Below are positions 35,306 through 43,945 of a DNA stretch of 64,000 bases, piece by piece (positions within the stretch are counted from its first letter, which is position 1; each line of letters begins with the position of its first letter). Where the stretch lies: the NCBI GenBank assembly GCA_039028975.1, contig JBCCHB010000076.1, positions 1-64,000 on the forward strand, in the 5' to 3' direction. The position numbers and the translations under genes are program-made. A model generated the notes under the pieces. That model saw only the letters and a list, made by a program, of their open reading frames with translations, made no database searches and was not told where the DNA came from. The stretch comes from JAHBNG01 sp039028975. Its GTDB lineage: Bacteria; Chloroflexota; Anaerolineae; Caldilineales; Caldilineaceae.

Positions 35306-35472
35306 GGGGGAATTCTCCTGCCTCTCATAGACGGTGACTGGACTACATGCTGTAAGATAAAATGTGGCTCATTCTATTGTATGGCCTTGTATCCTCCTTA
35401 CCTGACATTGAACGTAACTTTTTCTGACGTTATTCGTACAAACTTAGGTTCTACTTTGCAACCTTGCAACCT

Positions 35473-36405
35473 TTATCCCTTCAGCCCCCCAATGGTGATC
35501 CCTCGTACAAAATATTTCTGTAACAGCAGGAAAGTAAATAGCGCTGGGCCAAAAGCCAATACCGCCATAGCCATGCGCGCCGAAAGGGTTGGTATGGCCA
35601 TCCCTGTGGTTTGGGCGTTGGCCGCCATGAAATTGATATTGGCCATTAACACATAAAGCAGATATTGCAGCGGATAGAGAGTACTATCATCGATAAAGAG
35701 CAGCGCCAGGAACCAGTCGTTCCAGTAGCGCAGCACAAAAAAGAGACCGATGGTTGCCAATACTGGTTTGGAAAGCGGCACAACCAATTGGAAAAAGATG
35801 CGCCATTCACCAGCTCCATCAATACGGGCAGCGTCCAGCAATTCCGTAGGCAATTGGGAAAAGGAGGTCCGGATAATCAGCACATACCAAGCCGTGACCA
35901 GATAGGGCAGAATGAGGACGAAAATGTTGTCCTTCAAGCCCAAGTAGCGGGTAACAAGAATGTAAAATGGGACCATCCCGCCATTGAAGAGCAGTGTAAA
36001 AAAGACGTAAAATGAGAGCGGCCCACGCAGCCGAAAGTCTTTTCGGGCCAGGGGCCAAGCCAATAACGAGCAGACAAGCAGGCCAACAACTGTACCAAAT
36101 GCCGTGACAAACCCCGTAACCAAATACGAGCGCAGAATCTGCCCTGGCTGCTGCAGAATATACTCATAGGCAAAGGTGGTAAAGCCCAGGGGCAATAACT
36201 GGTACCCTTCCTTCGCAAGCAGCAGTTCGTCCGATAAGGAGATGCTGACCACCAGAATTAAGGGAATGAGGCAGGTTAGCCCGATGAGCGTAAGGACCAC
36301 ATGAACGGCAAATTTGCCCAACCACGCCTGCAACCGGTAGCGATTGAGTGTGTTGGAGGGGCTGCTCGTCAAAGAACTCGTTTGGCTTTGGGTGACTGTA
36401 CTCAT
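35473..36405 (-). CDS. LplC/YtcP-type ABC importer permease
   Basis: Protein of 310 residues with six membrane segments, EAA loop LLDAARIDGAGEWRIFFQ and C-terminus GITIGGLKG. The sequence style (YQLLPLGFTTFAYEYI, N-terminal LIGLTCLIPLILVVSISLSD) matches the LplC/AraQ-like branch that works with large DUF3502 binding proteins. It forms a pair with 36572. The binding protein of this type in the window is at 30182. Confidence 0.88.
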   Translation of the reverse strand: MSTVTQSQTSSLTSSPSNTLNRYRLQAWLGKFAVHVVLTLIGLTCLIPLILVVSISLSDELLLAKEGYQLLPLGFTTFAYEYILQQPGQILRSYLVTGFVTAFGTVVGLLVCSLLAWPLARKDFRLRGPLSFYVFFTLLFNGGMVPFYILVTRYLGLKDNIFVLILPYLVTAWYVLIIRTSFSQLPTELLDAARIDGAGEWRIFFQLVVPLSKPVLATIGLFFVLRYWNDWFLALLFIDDSTLYPLQYLLYVLMANINFMAANAQTTGMAIPTLSARMAMAVLAFGPALFTFLLLQKYFVRGITIGGLKG

Positions 36406-36571
36406 TGTATCTCAATTCAACTGCTATTCGGGTGTATTCACTTAATGATAAACGGAGCAGGTAGCACGTTTTGAATGCACCCCGGCTATTTTAGGAACGG
36501 GAATTAAAAAATTGGAGCACTTGAAGGGGCTACACCCGATTGAAACGCGCAAGTTATCTACAACTCATTTC

Positions 36572-37549
36572 TTAATAAAGTGCATAATCCTCATTAAACC
36601 GACGCACGACCCAATTGGCTCCAACCACCAGAAGAAACCCCACAAATGATTGGTAGAAGCCTGCTGCCGCCGCCATGCTAATCTCGCCGAGTTCGACCAG
36701 CGAGCGGTAGACAAAGGTGTCAATTACATCGGTTGTGGGGTAGAGTAATGGGTTTCCTCTTGGAAGGAAGAAGAAGAGGCCGAAATCGGCGTGAAAGATC
36801 CGCCCGATAGCCAGCAAAATTAAGATGAGGATCATGGGCGTAAGCAACGGTAGCGTTATGTGGCGAATCTGCTGAAGCTTATTGGCTCCATCAATCTGGG
36901 CTGCCTCGAATAGCTCGGGTGAGATGCCCAAAATACCTGCTAGGTAGATGATGCTGCTAAAGCCGATCCCATTCCACAGGTTGGCTAGAATGAGTATAAG
37001 TGGCCAATACCCGGGCGATCGATACCAAGCAATGCGCTCTTCTATCCCCCAAACTTCCATCCACTGATTGAGGAGTCCTGTCTGTCCATTGAGAAAGGCA
37101 AAGACAAAATAGCTCACGATGACCCAAGAGATGAAGTAAGGGAAAAAGAGCATGGTCTGGTAGTACTTGCTCATTCGGCTACGATAGACTTCATTCATGA
37201 GAATGGCCACAATTAGCGCACAGATGGTGGTTGTGGCAATGAAGGCCAGATTCATCAGCAGTGTATTGCGCGTAATGCGGAAGGCCGCGTCCGTGCCAAA
37301 GAGGAAGCGAAAGTTCTCAAAACCAACCCACTCGCTGCCCAAAATGCCCAGGTTGAAGCGGTAATCCTTAAAGGCTATTACAATGCCCAACATGGGTAGG
37401 TAGGCAAAGATAAAGAGCAGAATGATGCCAGGTGACGCCATGCTTAACAGCGTTAGGTTTGTATTCAGTTCGCGGCGATTCCCAAAGAGGCGCTCTAAGA
37501 ATCCTTTTTTGGAGGATGTTACTCCTGAGCTATCTGTCTTTAACGCCAT
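36572..37549 (-). CDS. LplB/YteP-type ABC importer permease
   Basis: Protein of 325 residues. FAYLPMLGIVIAFKDYRFNLGI after the first membrane segment is the signature of the LplB/YteP branch, and the EAA loop is FEAAQIDGANKLQQIRH. It pairs with 35473; the 166-base gap between them (36406-36571) has no gene or clear hairpin. No ATPase gene is nearby. Confidence 0.88.
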   Translation of the reverse strand: MALKTDSSGVTSSKKGFLERLFGNRRELNTNLTLLSMASPGIILLFIFAYLPMLGIVIAFKDYRFNLGILGSEWVGFENFRFLFGTDAAFRITRNTLLMNLAFIATTTICALIVAILMNEVYRSRMSKYYQTMLFFPYFISWVIVSYFVFAFLNGQTGLLNQWMEVWGIEERIAWYRSPGYWPLILILANLWNGIGFSSIIYLAGILGISPELFEAAQIDGANKLQQIRHITLPLLTPMILILILLAIGRIFHADFGLFFFLPRGNPLLYPTTDVIDTFVYRSLVELGEISMAAAAGFYQSFVGFLLVVGANWVVRRFNEDYALY

Positions 37550-37564
37550 AAAAGCAGGAGTTCC

Positions 37565-37819
37565 TTATTCTGAGGCTCGGCAAAGCTCATTAAATAGTCG
37601 TTCTGATTCTGCAATCCCTTCTTCCGTCATGATGACTGACTTGGCCTTGCCTTTTGGATTGCTGATATACCCTTGTTCGTGCAATCGATTCATCGCCACT
37701 CAGTCAAAGCCCTTCCAAGCACGAGTGCCATATCCATCATCATGAAAATTCAAGTAGAGCAATGCCAAGACAGCGTCGTCAATCTTGTTCTGAGCGTGCT
37801 CTTCGTTTTGGTCAGCCAT
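37565..37819 (-). pseudogene. DUF6429 gene interrupted by in-frame TGA
   Basis: The frame from ATG 37819 to TAA 37565 encodes 84 residues and is broken only by TGA at 37700-37702 (codon 40). The text ALLYLNFHDDGYGTRAWKGFD-(TGA)-VAMNRLHEQGYIS-x-PKGKAKSV (given here in two parts) matches DUF6429, in which the TGA position is normally Trp (FDWD). Codon TGG to TGA is one change, so a nonsense mutation is the simplest reading. Recoding cannot be excluded because a second in-frame TGA in this window coincides with a catalytic Cys. It begins five bases after the stop of the GST gene. Confidence 0.6.
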
Positions 37820-37824
37820 TTAGG

Positions 37825-38493
37825 TTACGCTCCTGCACCAGCCTGCTCAAGTTCGGTCCACTCTTCCAGCGATGCACCGAAGGGGAACGTCACGTGTTTT
37901 TGAAACGCGGGGCGTTCCGCCAGTCGTTCATAGTAGGTTCGTAAATTCGGTAGATTCGGTCGTTCAATAGGGAGCGAATAGTAGCGCCAAAGGCAGCAAC
38001 CAATGGGAATATCACCAATAGTTAACGTGTCTCCAGCTATGTAGTCATTCTTATCCAAATAGGGTTCCAATGTGGCGAAGGCGTTTGCTGCAGTAAGCGT
38101 ATGTTGAGCAATCACTACTTGGTCTTGCTCGGCTTTTGGCACCCGGCAGATGGCCATGAATACGGGGCCAAGGGCGGCGTATAGTTCGGTCTGCTGCCAA
38201 TCCATCCATTGATTCGCAATGGCCATGACCTTAATGCTGTGGGACTGCAATATGCCTTTGCTGTATTGGGCAACCAAATAACGAACAATTGCGTTCGATT
38301 CCCACATCACCAGGCCATCATCTTCAATAGTTGGCACCTTACGATTGGGGTTGAGGCTGCCGTATTCATCTGTATCCGTTTTACCAAACGAACCGGAAAT
38401 ATCATGGCGCGTATAGTCAAGATCTAGCTCGCCTAGCGTCCACATTACCTTTTGTACGTTAAGTGAATTGCGTCGTCCCCAAACTGTGATCAT
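37825..38493 (-). CDS. Glutathione S-transferase family protein
   Basis: Protein of 222 residues. The N-terminal thioredoxin-like half has WGRRNSLNVQKVMWTLGEL with a Ser/Asn active-site region, RKVPTIEDDGLVMWESNAI (cis-Pro and glutathione gamma-glutamyl site) and the C-terminal helical half has AGDTLTIGDIPIGC, the N-capping motif of GSTs. It conjugates or reduces with glutathione or a related thiol. The DUF6429 gene follows at once. Confidence 0.9.
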   Translation of the reverse strand: MITVWGRRNSLNVQKVMWTLGELDLDYTRHDISGSFGKTDTDEYGSLNPNRKVPTIEDDGLVMWESNAIVRYLVAQYSKGILQSHSIKVMAIANQWMDWQQTELYAALGPVFMAICRVPKAEQDQVVIAQHTLTAANAFATLEPYLDKNDYIAGDTLTIGDIPIGCCLWRYYSLPIERPNLPNLRTYYERLAERPAFQKHVTFPFGASLEEWTELEQAGAGA

Positions 38494-39035
38494 ATCTTCT
38501 GCCTTTTGATTAACTACTTAATGAACTACGGCGGACCGTAGGTCAGTACGATTCAGCATTGATTCGTACAATGAATAGGTACAAAGGTGATTCAAATAAT
38601 AGGGGGGAAGAATATCAAACGAATTTTTCGCAGCACGGGAAAGTATAAAATCAGCTTCAAATTTGGGGTTCAGAGACCTATTGCAGACGTTAGTACATTT
38701 GGGAGAACGTCTGGTCGGGAATAGGACATAAATAACTTGTGCGTTTCATTCGGGCAGCACCCCGGCAAATGACCAAATTATTTAACTCTCGTTCCTTAAA
38801 CCATTTCTTACCCTGCCTAGCTGAGATGAAATCATTATAAACGCCAGCTACCAAGATACCAATAATGCGAGCTTAAGAAGAATGATTTACCCAAGCCAGT
38901 CGAAAGCCCAAAGAGTCAAGAACCAGTCTGAAGGATAGATTGACGGGTAGAAGTTCACCCCCCTTATCGGCTGCTCTTGTCGAAGCCGACGCGCCCCTTC
39001 GACAAGAGTAGGGGGCTGAACAGGTACATCGACGG
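38494..39035. other. Gene-free region
   Basis: This 542-base gap between two minus-strand genes has no credible frame. It contains a perfect 8-bp inverted repeat CAGACGTT (38684-38691)/AACGTCTG (38706-38713) that could be an operator and, near the far end, the strong hairpin 38961-39015 that probably ends the 39036 transcript. Confidence 0.5.
38961..39015 (-). terminator. Strong compound hairpin, probable terminator
   Basis: CTCTTGTCGAAG (38974-38985) pairs perfectly with CTTCGACAAGAG (38997-39008), and the flanks CCCCCCT/AGGGGG extend the stem outward. It lies 20 bases downstream of the stop of the 39036 gene. The stem contains CTTGTCGAAG, the same word as in the loop of the terminator at 26279 and in the sequence at 19084. 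Confidence 0.65.
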
Positions 39036-39389
39036 TTAGGCTGACCACCAAAGCGAATAGGAGTGAGGCGATAGAACGAGCGGGATATGAATTTTCTCGT
39101 CCGGCTCTGGAATGGTGAAGCGAACAACGACTTCAGTCATGATTTGGCGAGCAGGAGGAGTGGCTGGTTGGGCGTCAAAATAGGCCGCGGTGTGGAAGAC
39201 GAGTTCGTATTGGGTGTTGCCATCTGCGGAAGCCGTTTCGACTGATTCAGCAATCCGGCCTTCTTCGTTGGCGATGACGTCGAATAGGGGCTCTCTGCTT
39301 GTCTCTGTGAGTTTGACGCACGCGATCCGTATGCCGGAAGCGTGGGTTCCCACAATGGAATCGAGTACGTGGGATGAGATTGTTGCCAT
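39036..39389 (-). CDS. Hydroxyisourate hydrolase-like (transthyretin family) protein
   Basis: Protein of 117 residues, the right length for HIU hydrolase/transthyretin-like proteins. The N-terminal SSHVLDSIVGTHASGIRI and C-terminal EKIHIPLVLSPHSYS fit the family, including the histidines of the HIUase site. However, the C-terminal tetrapeptide YRGS that marks true HIU hydrolases is replaced by WWSA. The enzyme would open 5-hydroxyisourate in urate breakdown; with the altered end another substrate is possible. It follows the ThDP lyase gene at 39420 by 30 bases. Confidence 0.75.
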   Translation of the reverse strand: MATISSHVLDSIVGTHASGIRIACVKLTETSREPLFDVIANEEGRIAESVETASADGNTQYELVFHTAAYFDAQPATPPARQIMTEVVVRFTIPEPDEKIHIPLVLSPHSYSLWWSA

Positions 39390-39419
39390 GTTAAACTCTT
39401 TCGTAATTGCCTGTCCGAC

Positions 39420-41144
39420 CTATTCTATGGATGCTTTGTCTCGCTTGCTGGTTGTGGCCAAAACGATGGGGCTGATGTAGCCTTTTGTCTTTACGTTGAC
39501 ACACGCTGTTTTGCCGCTGGCGATAGCACGTTTTACAGCGGGGGCAATATCTTCTCGCTTTTCCACAAGCTCTCCGTATCCACCTAATCCTTCAAACATG
39601 CTATGGAAAGGTGTGTCGCGGAAGTCAGTGGCAAAATGGGTACCACTTTCAAAGAGCCTCTCCTGCTGCTGAGAGATGCAGTCCAATCCTCCATTGCTAT
39701 CGATTACGACAACGATGGGGAGATCTTCTTGGAACGCAGCTTCTACGCTTAGTCCGCCGGAGAGGAAAGCACCATCGCCGCTGATGACCACAACGTTCTC
39801 ATCTGGGTGGGTTAGCTTGGCGGCAATACCAAAGGAGACGCCCACACCCAACATGCTGAAGGTGCCAGGGTGGAGAATGTTACCGAGCTTCTGCCCGTAC
39901 CAGCCAGCCACATTAATGGCAATCTCAGACCAAAAGTGAGTATTGCCGCCGTCAATCACCAACCAATCATTATCACCTAAGGCAGTCTGCACGTCTAGAG
40001 AAAGTTGTAAAGGATGGATCATGCCGCCAGTCTCTTCGGGGCCAGGAATATCGGCCAGTGTCTTCTCCACCCACTCTCCTCGTTTGGTTCGGTTCGTCTC
40101 GAACCATACCCTATCGAGTTGCCAATTACCCTGTTCATAGAGATCCAACAAGGCATCGAAAAAGGCGCCTGGATCACTTAAGAGGCCAAAGTCTGCTGAG
40201 CGGTTTAGTTCGAGCTCCTCGTGAGAGCCGTTAATACAGATGAGCTGAGTCGATTTGGGGAAGAAAGGGGGATTGCCAAAGTTCATTTGGTTATCTAGGC
40301 GACCACCAAGCATGATGACAACATCCGATTCTTGGAGCGCATACTGGGATGGCGGGTATTGGTGAATGTCGGCCAGGCCCATATAGGCTTCACACTCCTC
40401 ACCCAATAGTTTTTGGTGATAGGGAACATTGAAGACGGGGATGCCCATCTTGCGGCCAGCTTCTTCCAGTTTGCGTTCCGCTCCTGACCACCAGACGCCG
40501 TGCCCACCAATGAAGACAGGACGTTCGGCCTTCTGGATCATTTCCAGTACAATGGCTAGATCTTCAGGGCAGGGCCAAGCGCGCGGAGGACGTTGACGTA
40601 GACGATTGAAAGGGCGCTCTTCTCGTCCAGCATTCGGAGCAAATGAGCTAAACATAATGTCTACTGGAACGCTTATATGGACTGGGCCAGGGTAGCCGCT
40701 GGTGGCAATCTTCCAGGCTCGATCCACAAACTCCGAGATCCGTTCGCCGTCGGTCACTTCGACACTGTACTTTGTCAATGGCGCGGCAATGGCCACGTCA
40801 TCAATCTCCTTAAAACCACCGCTTCCTTTGCGCTTTAAGGTGCTCGATCCAGTCACGAAGATAACAGGGGAACGCTCACCCCATGCTTCCATCATGGATG
40901 GAATGGCATTAGCAAATCCTTCGGGGCCCACCAAGCAGACGGCTGGTTCGCGCATAATGCGAGTAAATCCGTCGGCTAGGTGTCCGGCCACCTGCTCGTG
41001 GGGCGAGTTAATTACAGGAATTTCGCAGAGCATAAAGCCTTCTAAAGCAGGGTTGCAAAAGCCGCCACTTAGCGTAAAGACCTGTTTCACCCCTTTTTCC
41101 TGAAAGGCGCGAGCTAGCAAGGCTCCACCACGAATTTTCATCAT
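39420..41144 (-). CDS. Thiamine-diphosphate-dependent lyase/synthase
   Basis: Protein of 574 residues in three domains: an N-terminal Pyr domain with LSGGFCNPALEG and the cofactor Glu in NSPHEQVAGHLADGFTR, a central domain (VFIGGHGVWWSGAERKL), and a C-terminal PP domain with GDGAFLSGGLSVEAAF and IDSNGG, the GDG-x(24-27)-N thiamine diphosphate motif. Relatives are acetolactate synthase, glyoxylate carboligase, oxalyl-CoA decarboxylase and 2-hydroxyacyl-CoA lyase, and I cannot separate them by eye. With an alpha-hydroxyacid oxidase upstream and an HIUase-like gene downstream, a role in glyoxylate or 2-hydroxyacid metabolism is my inference. Confidence 0.85.
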   Translation of the reverse strand: MMKIRGGALLARAFQEKGVKQVFTLSGGFCNPALEGFMLCEIPVINSPHEQVAGHLADGFTRIMREPAVCLVGPEGFANAIPSMMEAWGERSPVIFVTGSSTLKRKGSGGFKEIDDVAIAAPLTKYSVEVTDGERISEFVDRAWKIATSGYPGPVHISVPVDIMFSSFAPNAGREERPFNRLRQRPPRAWPCPEDLAIVLEMIQKAERPVFIGGHGVWWSGAERKLEEAGRKMGIPVFNVPYHQKLLGEECEAYMGLADIHQYPPSQYALQESDVVIMLGGRLDNQMNFGNPPFFPKSTQLICINGSHEELELNRSADFGLLSDPGAFFDALLDLYEQGNWQLDRVWFETNRTKRGEWVEKTLADIPGPEETGGMIHPLQLSLDVQTALGDNDWLVIDGGNTHFWSEIAINVAGWYGQKLGNILHPGTFSMLGVGVSFGIAAKLTHPDENVVVISGDGAFLSGGLSVEAAFQEDLPIVVVIDSNGGLDCISQQQERLFESGTHFATDFRDTPFHSMFEGLGGYGELVEKREDIAPAVKRAIASGKTACVNVKTKGYISPIVLATTSKRDKASIE

Positions 41145-41219
41145 TGTTCTCCTCTGTAATGGATGACCAGATAATAATAAGAAAGTATTTATCTGTGAAA
41201 GAATTTACGCCAGATTGTA

Positions 41220-42374
41220 CTATTCTGCCTGAGCAAGAACGGAACAGCCAATATCTTCAATGTTGGGACAGCCAATCTGTGCCAGCGTTACGCTAACCTC
41301 GTTGCTCAGCAGTTCAATAACTGATCTGATGCCTTCTTTTCCAGCAGCACCTACGCCGTAGAGAAATGGACGGCCTAGCATAACAAAGTCGGCACCGAGT
41401 GCCAACGCTTTGATCACGCTCTCACCATTGCGAATGCCACCATCAAATAAGAGCGGATAGTGGGGACCGACTGCATCACGGACCAGAGGGAGCATCTGGA
41501 TGGCAGGTGGCGCGCTATCCAGTTGGCGTCCGCCATGATTCGAAACATAAATTGCGTCTGCACCTGTTTTTTGAATCCGTTGGGCGTCTTCGGGCGACAA
41601 AACACCTTTGACAATCAACGTACTGGGCCAGCGGTCGCGCAATCGCTCCAGGAAGCTCCAGTCGACAAGGCCCCGACCCGCATTGCGGTTGAACCCTTTA
41701 TTCTTTTGATCTGATGAGTTTGACATTGACGATTCTGGCCTGGAGGTGACATTACCAAACTTGGGCGCACCAGCCACGATCGTGGAAATGGACCAGCGCG
41801 GGTGGGTGGCAAAGTCTAGAAACTGTTTGGGACCAATACGAAAGGGCACCCCAAATCCATTCCGCAAGTCGCGCAAACGGGGAGCAACCTGAGGGACGTC
41901 AACTGTCAGGATTAAGGCGGGGTATTCGGCAGCCATTGCGCGGTCTACTAACTCCATGGCCAACTCTTCAGACTGACCTACGTAGAGCTGGAACCATGCG
42001 TTGTCGTTGGCCCACCGCCCCATATCCTCTAGGCTGCTAGAGGCCATCGTCGATAGCGCAAGAGGAATGTTGCGCACAACCGCGGCCTCGGCCAAAATCT
42101 TATCTGCGTTTGGCCATGCAAGATTGCACATACCCATGGGCGCAATACCAAAGGGTAGACCCCATTTGCGGCCTAAAAAAGTTTTTTTTAGGCTACGTTG
42201 CTCGACATTGATGAGAACCCGAGGCTGTAGCCGAATCGCCTCTATGGCTTCACGATTGAGGCGTTTGGCCTGTTCTTGCCCTGCAGCGCCATCAACAAAA
42301 TCAAACATCATACGCGGCATCCGCTGTTGGGCAATGAATCGCGCGTCGTCGACTGAAACTATCTTTGTTGTCAT
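41220..42374 (-). CDS. FMN-dependent alpha-hydroxyacid oxidase
   Basis: Protein of 384 residues. DFVDGAAGQEQ near the start, PFGIAPMGMCNLAWPNAD, WFQLYVGQ, TVDVPQVAPRLRDLRNGF, LIVKGVLSPEDA with the catalytic Lys, and YVSNHGGRQLDSAPP with the His/Arg pair are the landmarks of the glycolate oxidase/lactate dehydrogenase (LldD) family. It oxidises a 2-hydroxyacid to the 2-keto acid using FMN, and is either soluble or membrane-associated. It is first in the three-gene run 42374-39036. Confidence 0.9.
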   Translation of the reverse strand: MTTKIVSVDDARFIAQQRMPRMMFDFVDGAAGQEQAKRLNREAIEAIRLQPRVLINVEQRSLKKTFLGRKWGLPFGIAPMGMCNLAWPNADKILAEAAVVRNIPLALSTMASSSLEDMGRWANDNAWFQLYVGQSEELAMELVDRAMAAEYPALILTVDVPQVAPRLRDLRNGFGVPFRIGPKQFLDFATHPRWSISTIVAGAPKFGNVTSRPESSMSNSSDQKNKGFNRNAGRGLVDWSFLERLRDRWPSTLIVKGVLSPEDAQRIQKTGADAIYVSNHGGRQLDSAPPAIQMLPLVRDAVGPHYPLLFDGGIRNGESVIKALALGADFVMLGRPFLYGVGAAGKEGIRSVIELLSNEVSVTLAQIGCPNIEDIGCSVLAQAE

Positions 42375-42626
42375 AAATCAAGTATATTACACTGACGTTC
42401 CAATCATCAACAAATGGGGAACTCAGCAACAGAATGTGGGGACTTTGTCCTGGATTGGGCTGTTCTATACGCATAACTTCATTTGATCTCCGGGATGAGT
42501 GAATCGACGAAGTCTATGAGGAGTCCTGAATACAAAACCCAGAAGATCAATGCCTTTGACGCTTTGTCTCTCCCGATCGAATGGGGTATTATCTCTCTTT
42601 TGTGTATCAATAAGAAAGAGGACTAC

Positions 42627-43553
42627 ATGGGGAATTTAGAGAATAAAGTCGCCATTATCACTGGCGGCTCAAGCGGGATTGGCCGAGCCACGGTGGAACG
42701 ATTTGTTGCGGAGGGAGCCAAGGTTGTCGTTGCCGATTTGGATCACGAGCAAGGAGCAGAATTAGTTGATCATTTAGGCGGTGCCGTTTCCTTTATTACC
42801 TGTAATGTCAGCCGTGAAGAAGATGTCCATGCTGTCGTCTCTTACGCCGCGGAGACCTTTGGGAAGCTTGATATTATCTTCAACAATGCAGGCTATGGCG
42901 GCGTTCTTGGTCCAATTGATGAAATTGATGTAGAGGGGTATGATGCCATCATGGATGTGTTGCTCAAAGGCGTTTTCTTGGGTATGAAGCATGCCGCAGC
43001 AGTGATGAAGCCTCAGGGATATGGCTCCATTATCAGTACGGCTAGCGTTGCTGGTTTACGCACCGGTAACGGACCCCACATCTATAGCACAGCCAAGGCA
43101 GCTGTAATCCATCTGACTCGCTCTGTCGCGGCCGAACTGGGTCATTTTGGGATTCGTGTGAACTGCATTTGTCCTGGTGCTATCCCTACGCCCATATTTC
43201 TGGGAGACAGAGAGACATCGGCCGAGGAGAAGGAGGAAGCTATTGAGCTTCTGAATCGACAGTTTGTCAACGCTCAGCCAATGAACCGTGCTGGCAGCCC
43301 AAATGATATTGCTGCGGCGGCTCTCTTCTTGGCTTCGGATGATAGCAGCTTTGTCAATGGTCATGCATTAGTTGTTGACGGTGGACTCATTAATTCTGAC
43401 TATTGGGCGGAAGACGATAATATAATGACACGACTTGCCGCTGCGCTGGATCGCGAAGATCAGGGAGATGGAGATCAGGGAGATGAAGATCAGGGAGATG
43501 AAGATCAGAAGAGTGAAGAGCTAAATCATGGTCACGATTCAGCGCTTGAATAA
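42627..43553 (+). CDS. Short-chain dehydrogenase with acidic repeat tail
   Basis: Protein of 308 residues. The start at 42627 (MGNLENKVAIITGG) has AAGAGGA upstream; the frame is open 144 bases further but without SDR character. NAD(P) motif GGSSGIGRA, structural NNAGYGG and the catalytic Tyr/Lys in YSTAKAAV are present. The last 35 residues are an acidic tail made by tandem copies of a 15-base unit (43458-43505), absent from ordinary family members. The substrate is unknown. It is divergent from the hydroxyacid oxidase gene. Confidence 0.88.
   Translation: MGNLENKVAIITGGSSGIGRATVERFVAEGAKVVVADLDHEQGAELVDHLGGAVSFITCNVSREEDVHAVVSYAAETFGKLDIIFNNAGYGGVLGPIDEIDVEGYDAIMDVLLKGVFLGMKHAAAVMKPQGYGSIISTASVAGLRTGNGPHIYSTAKAAVIHLTRSVAAELGHFGIRVNCICPGAIPTPIFLGDRETSAEEKEEAIELLNRQFVNAQPMNRAGSPNDIAAAALFLASDDSSFVNGHALVVDGGLINSDYWAEDDNIMTRLAAALDREDQGDGDQGDEDQGDEDQKSEELNHGHDSALE
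43458..43505 (+). repeat. In-gene 15-base tandem repeat
   Basis: GAAGATCAGGGAGATGAAG-type units repeat three times at a 15-base period and encode D-Q-G-D-(E/G) copies in the C-terminal tail of the SDR. The unit is a multiple of three, so copy-number changes keep the frame. Confidence 0.7.
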
Positions 43554-43945
43554 CGTATGCTTGAATCCATTGCGAAGAGAAATTTTATTTCCAGATCAAT
43601 ATTTGCATGTTGTAATATTTAATACAGTATTTCAAAAGATCTTCTCCCAATTGTTCGGGCTCATCTGAATGCACCACATAATATGATGGGCGATGAATTT
43701 ACCCGGCTTTCCAAAAGACGTTGTATAAGTAATCTAAAAATGCAATTATAAACAACAGCAATCCCCACCCCTCTACTAGAGTCGTATTCCGAATGGGTGT
43801 CTATTAAAGCCATGTCAGAGGAACCAAACACTGGTTTGAAAAGAAGCAGGGTATAGGCAGGCACTGATAGAATGGTGGCCATTGCGAAAAAAGAAAAGGA
43901 GTAGTTGAAGTGCTAGGTTGTGATTAACCTAGCTTCTTCTCAGCT
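43554..43945. other. Gene-free region before the antiporter gene
   Basis: This 392-base gap has a weak minus-strand open frame (43661-43882) without family resemblance, which I do not call. A perfect inverted repeat CTAGGTT (43913-43919)/AACCTAG (43926-43932) with a six-base loop ends 13 bases before the antiporter ATG and could be an operator or a translation-controlling hairpin. Confidence 0.5.

Noticed and set aside
26691..37702. A variant genetic code with TGA as Trp as explanation for both in-frame TGAs
   Set aside because: Many intact genes in the window end in TGA (for example the aldo/keto reductase and GNAT genes), and the first TGA falls at a Cys, not a Trp, position.
42001..42486. 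161-codon plus-strand open frame opposite the hydroxyacid oxidase gene
   Set aside because: It is antisense to a conserved flavoprotein; the peptide is low in structure and rich in Ser/Arg, as expected of a shadow frame.
43661..43882. 73-codon minus-strand frame between the SDR and antiporter genes
   Set aside because: No ribosome site, no family resemblance and an unusual composition; treated as non-coding.
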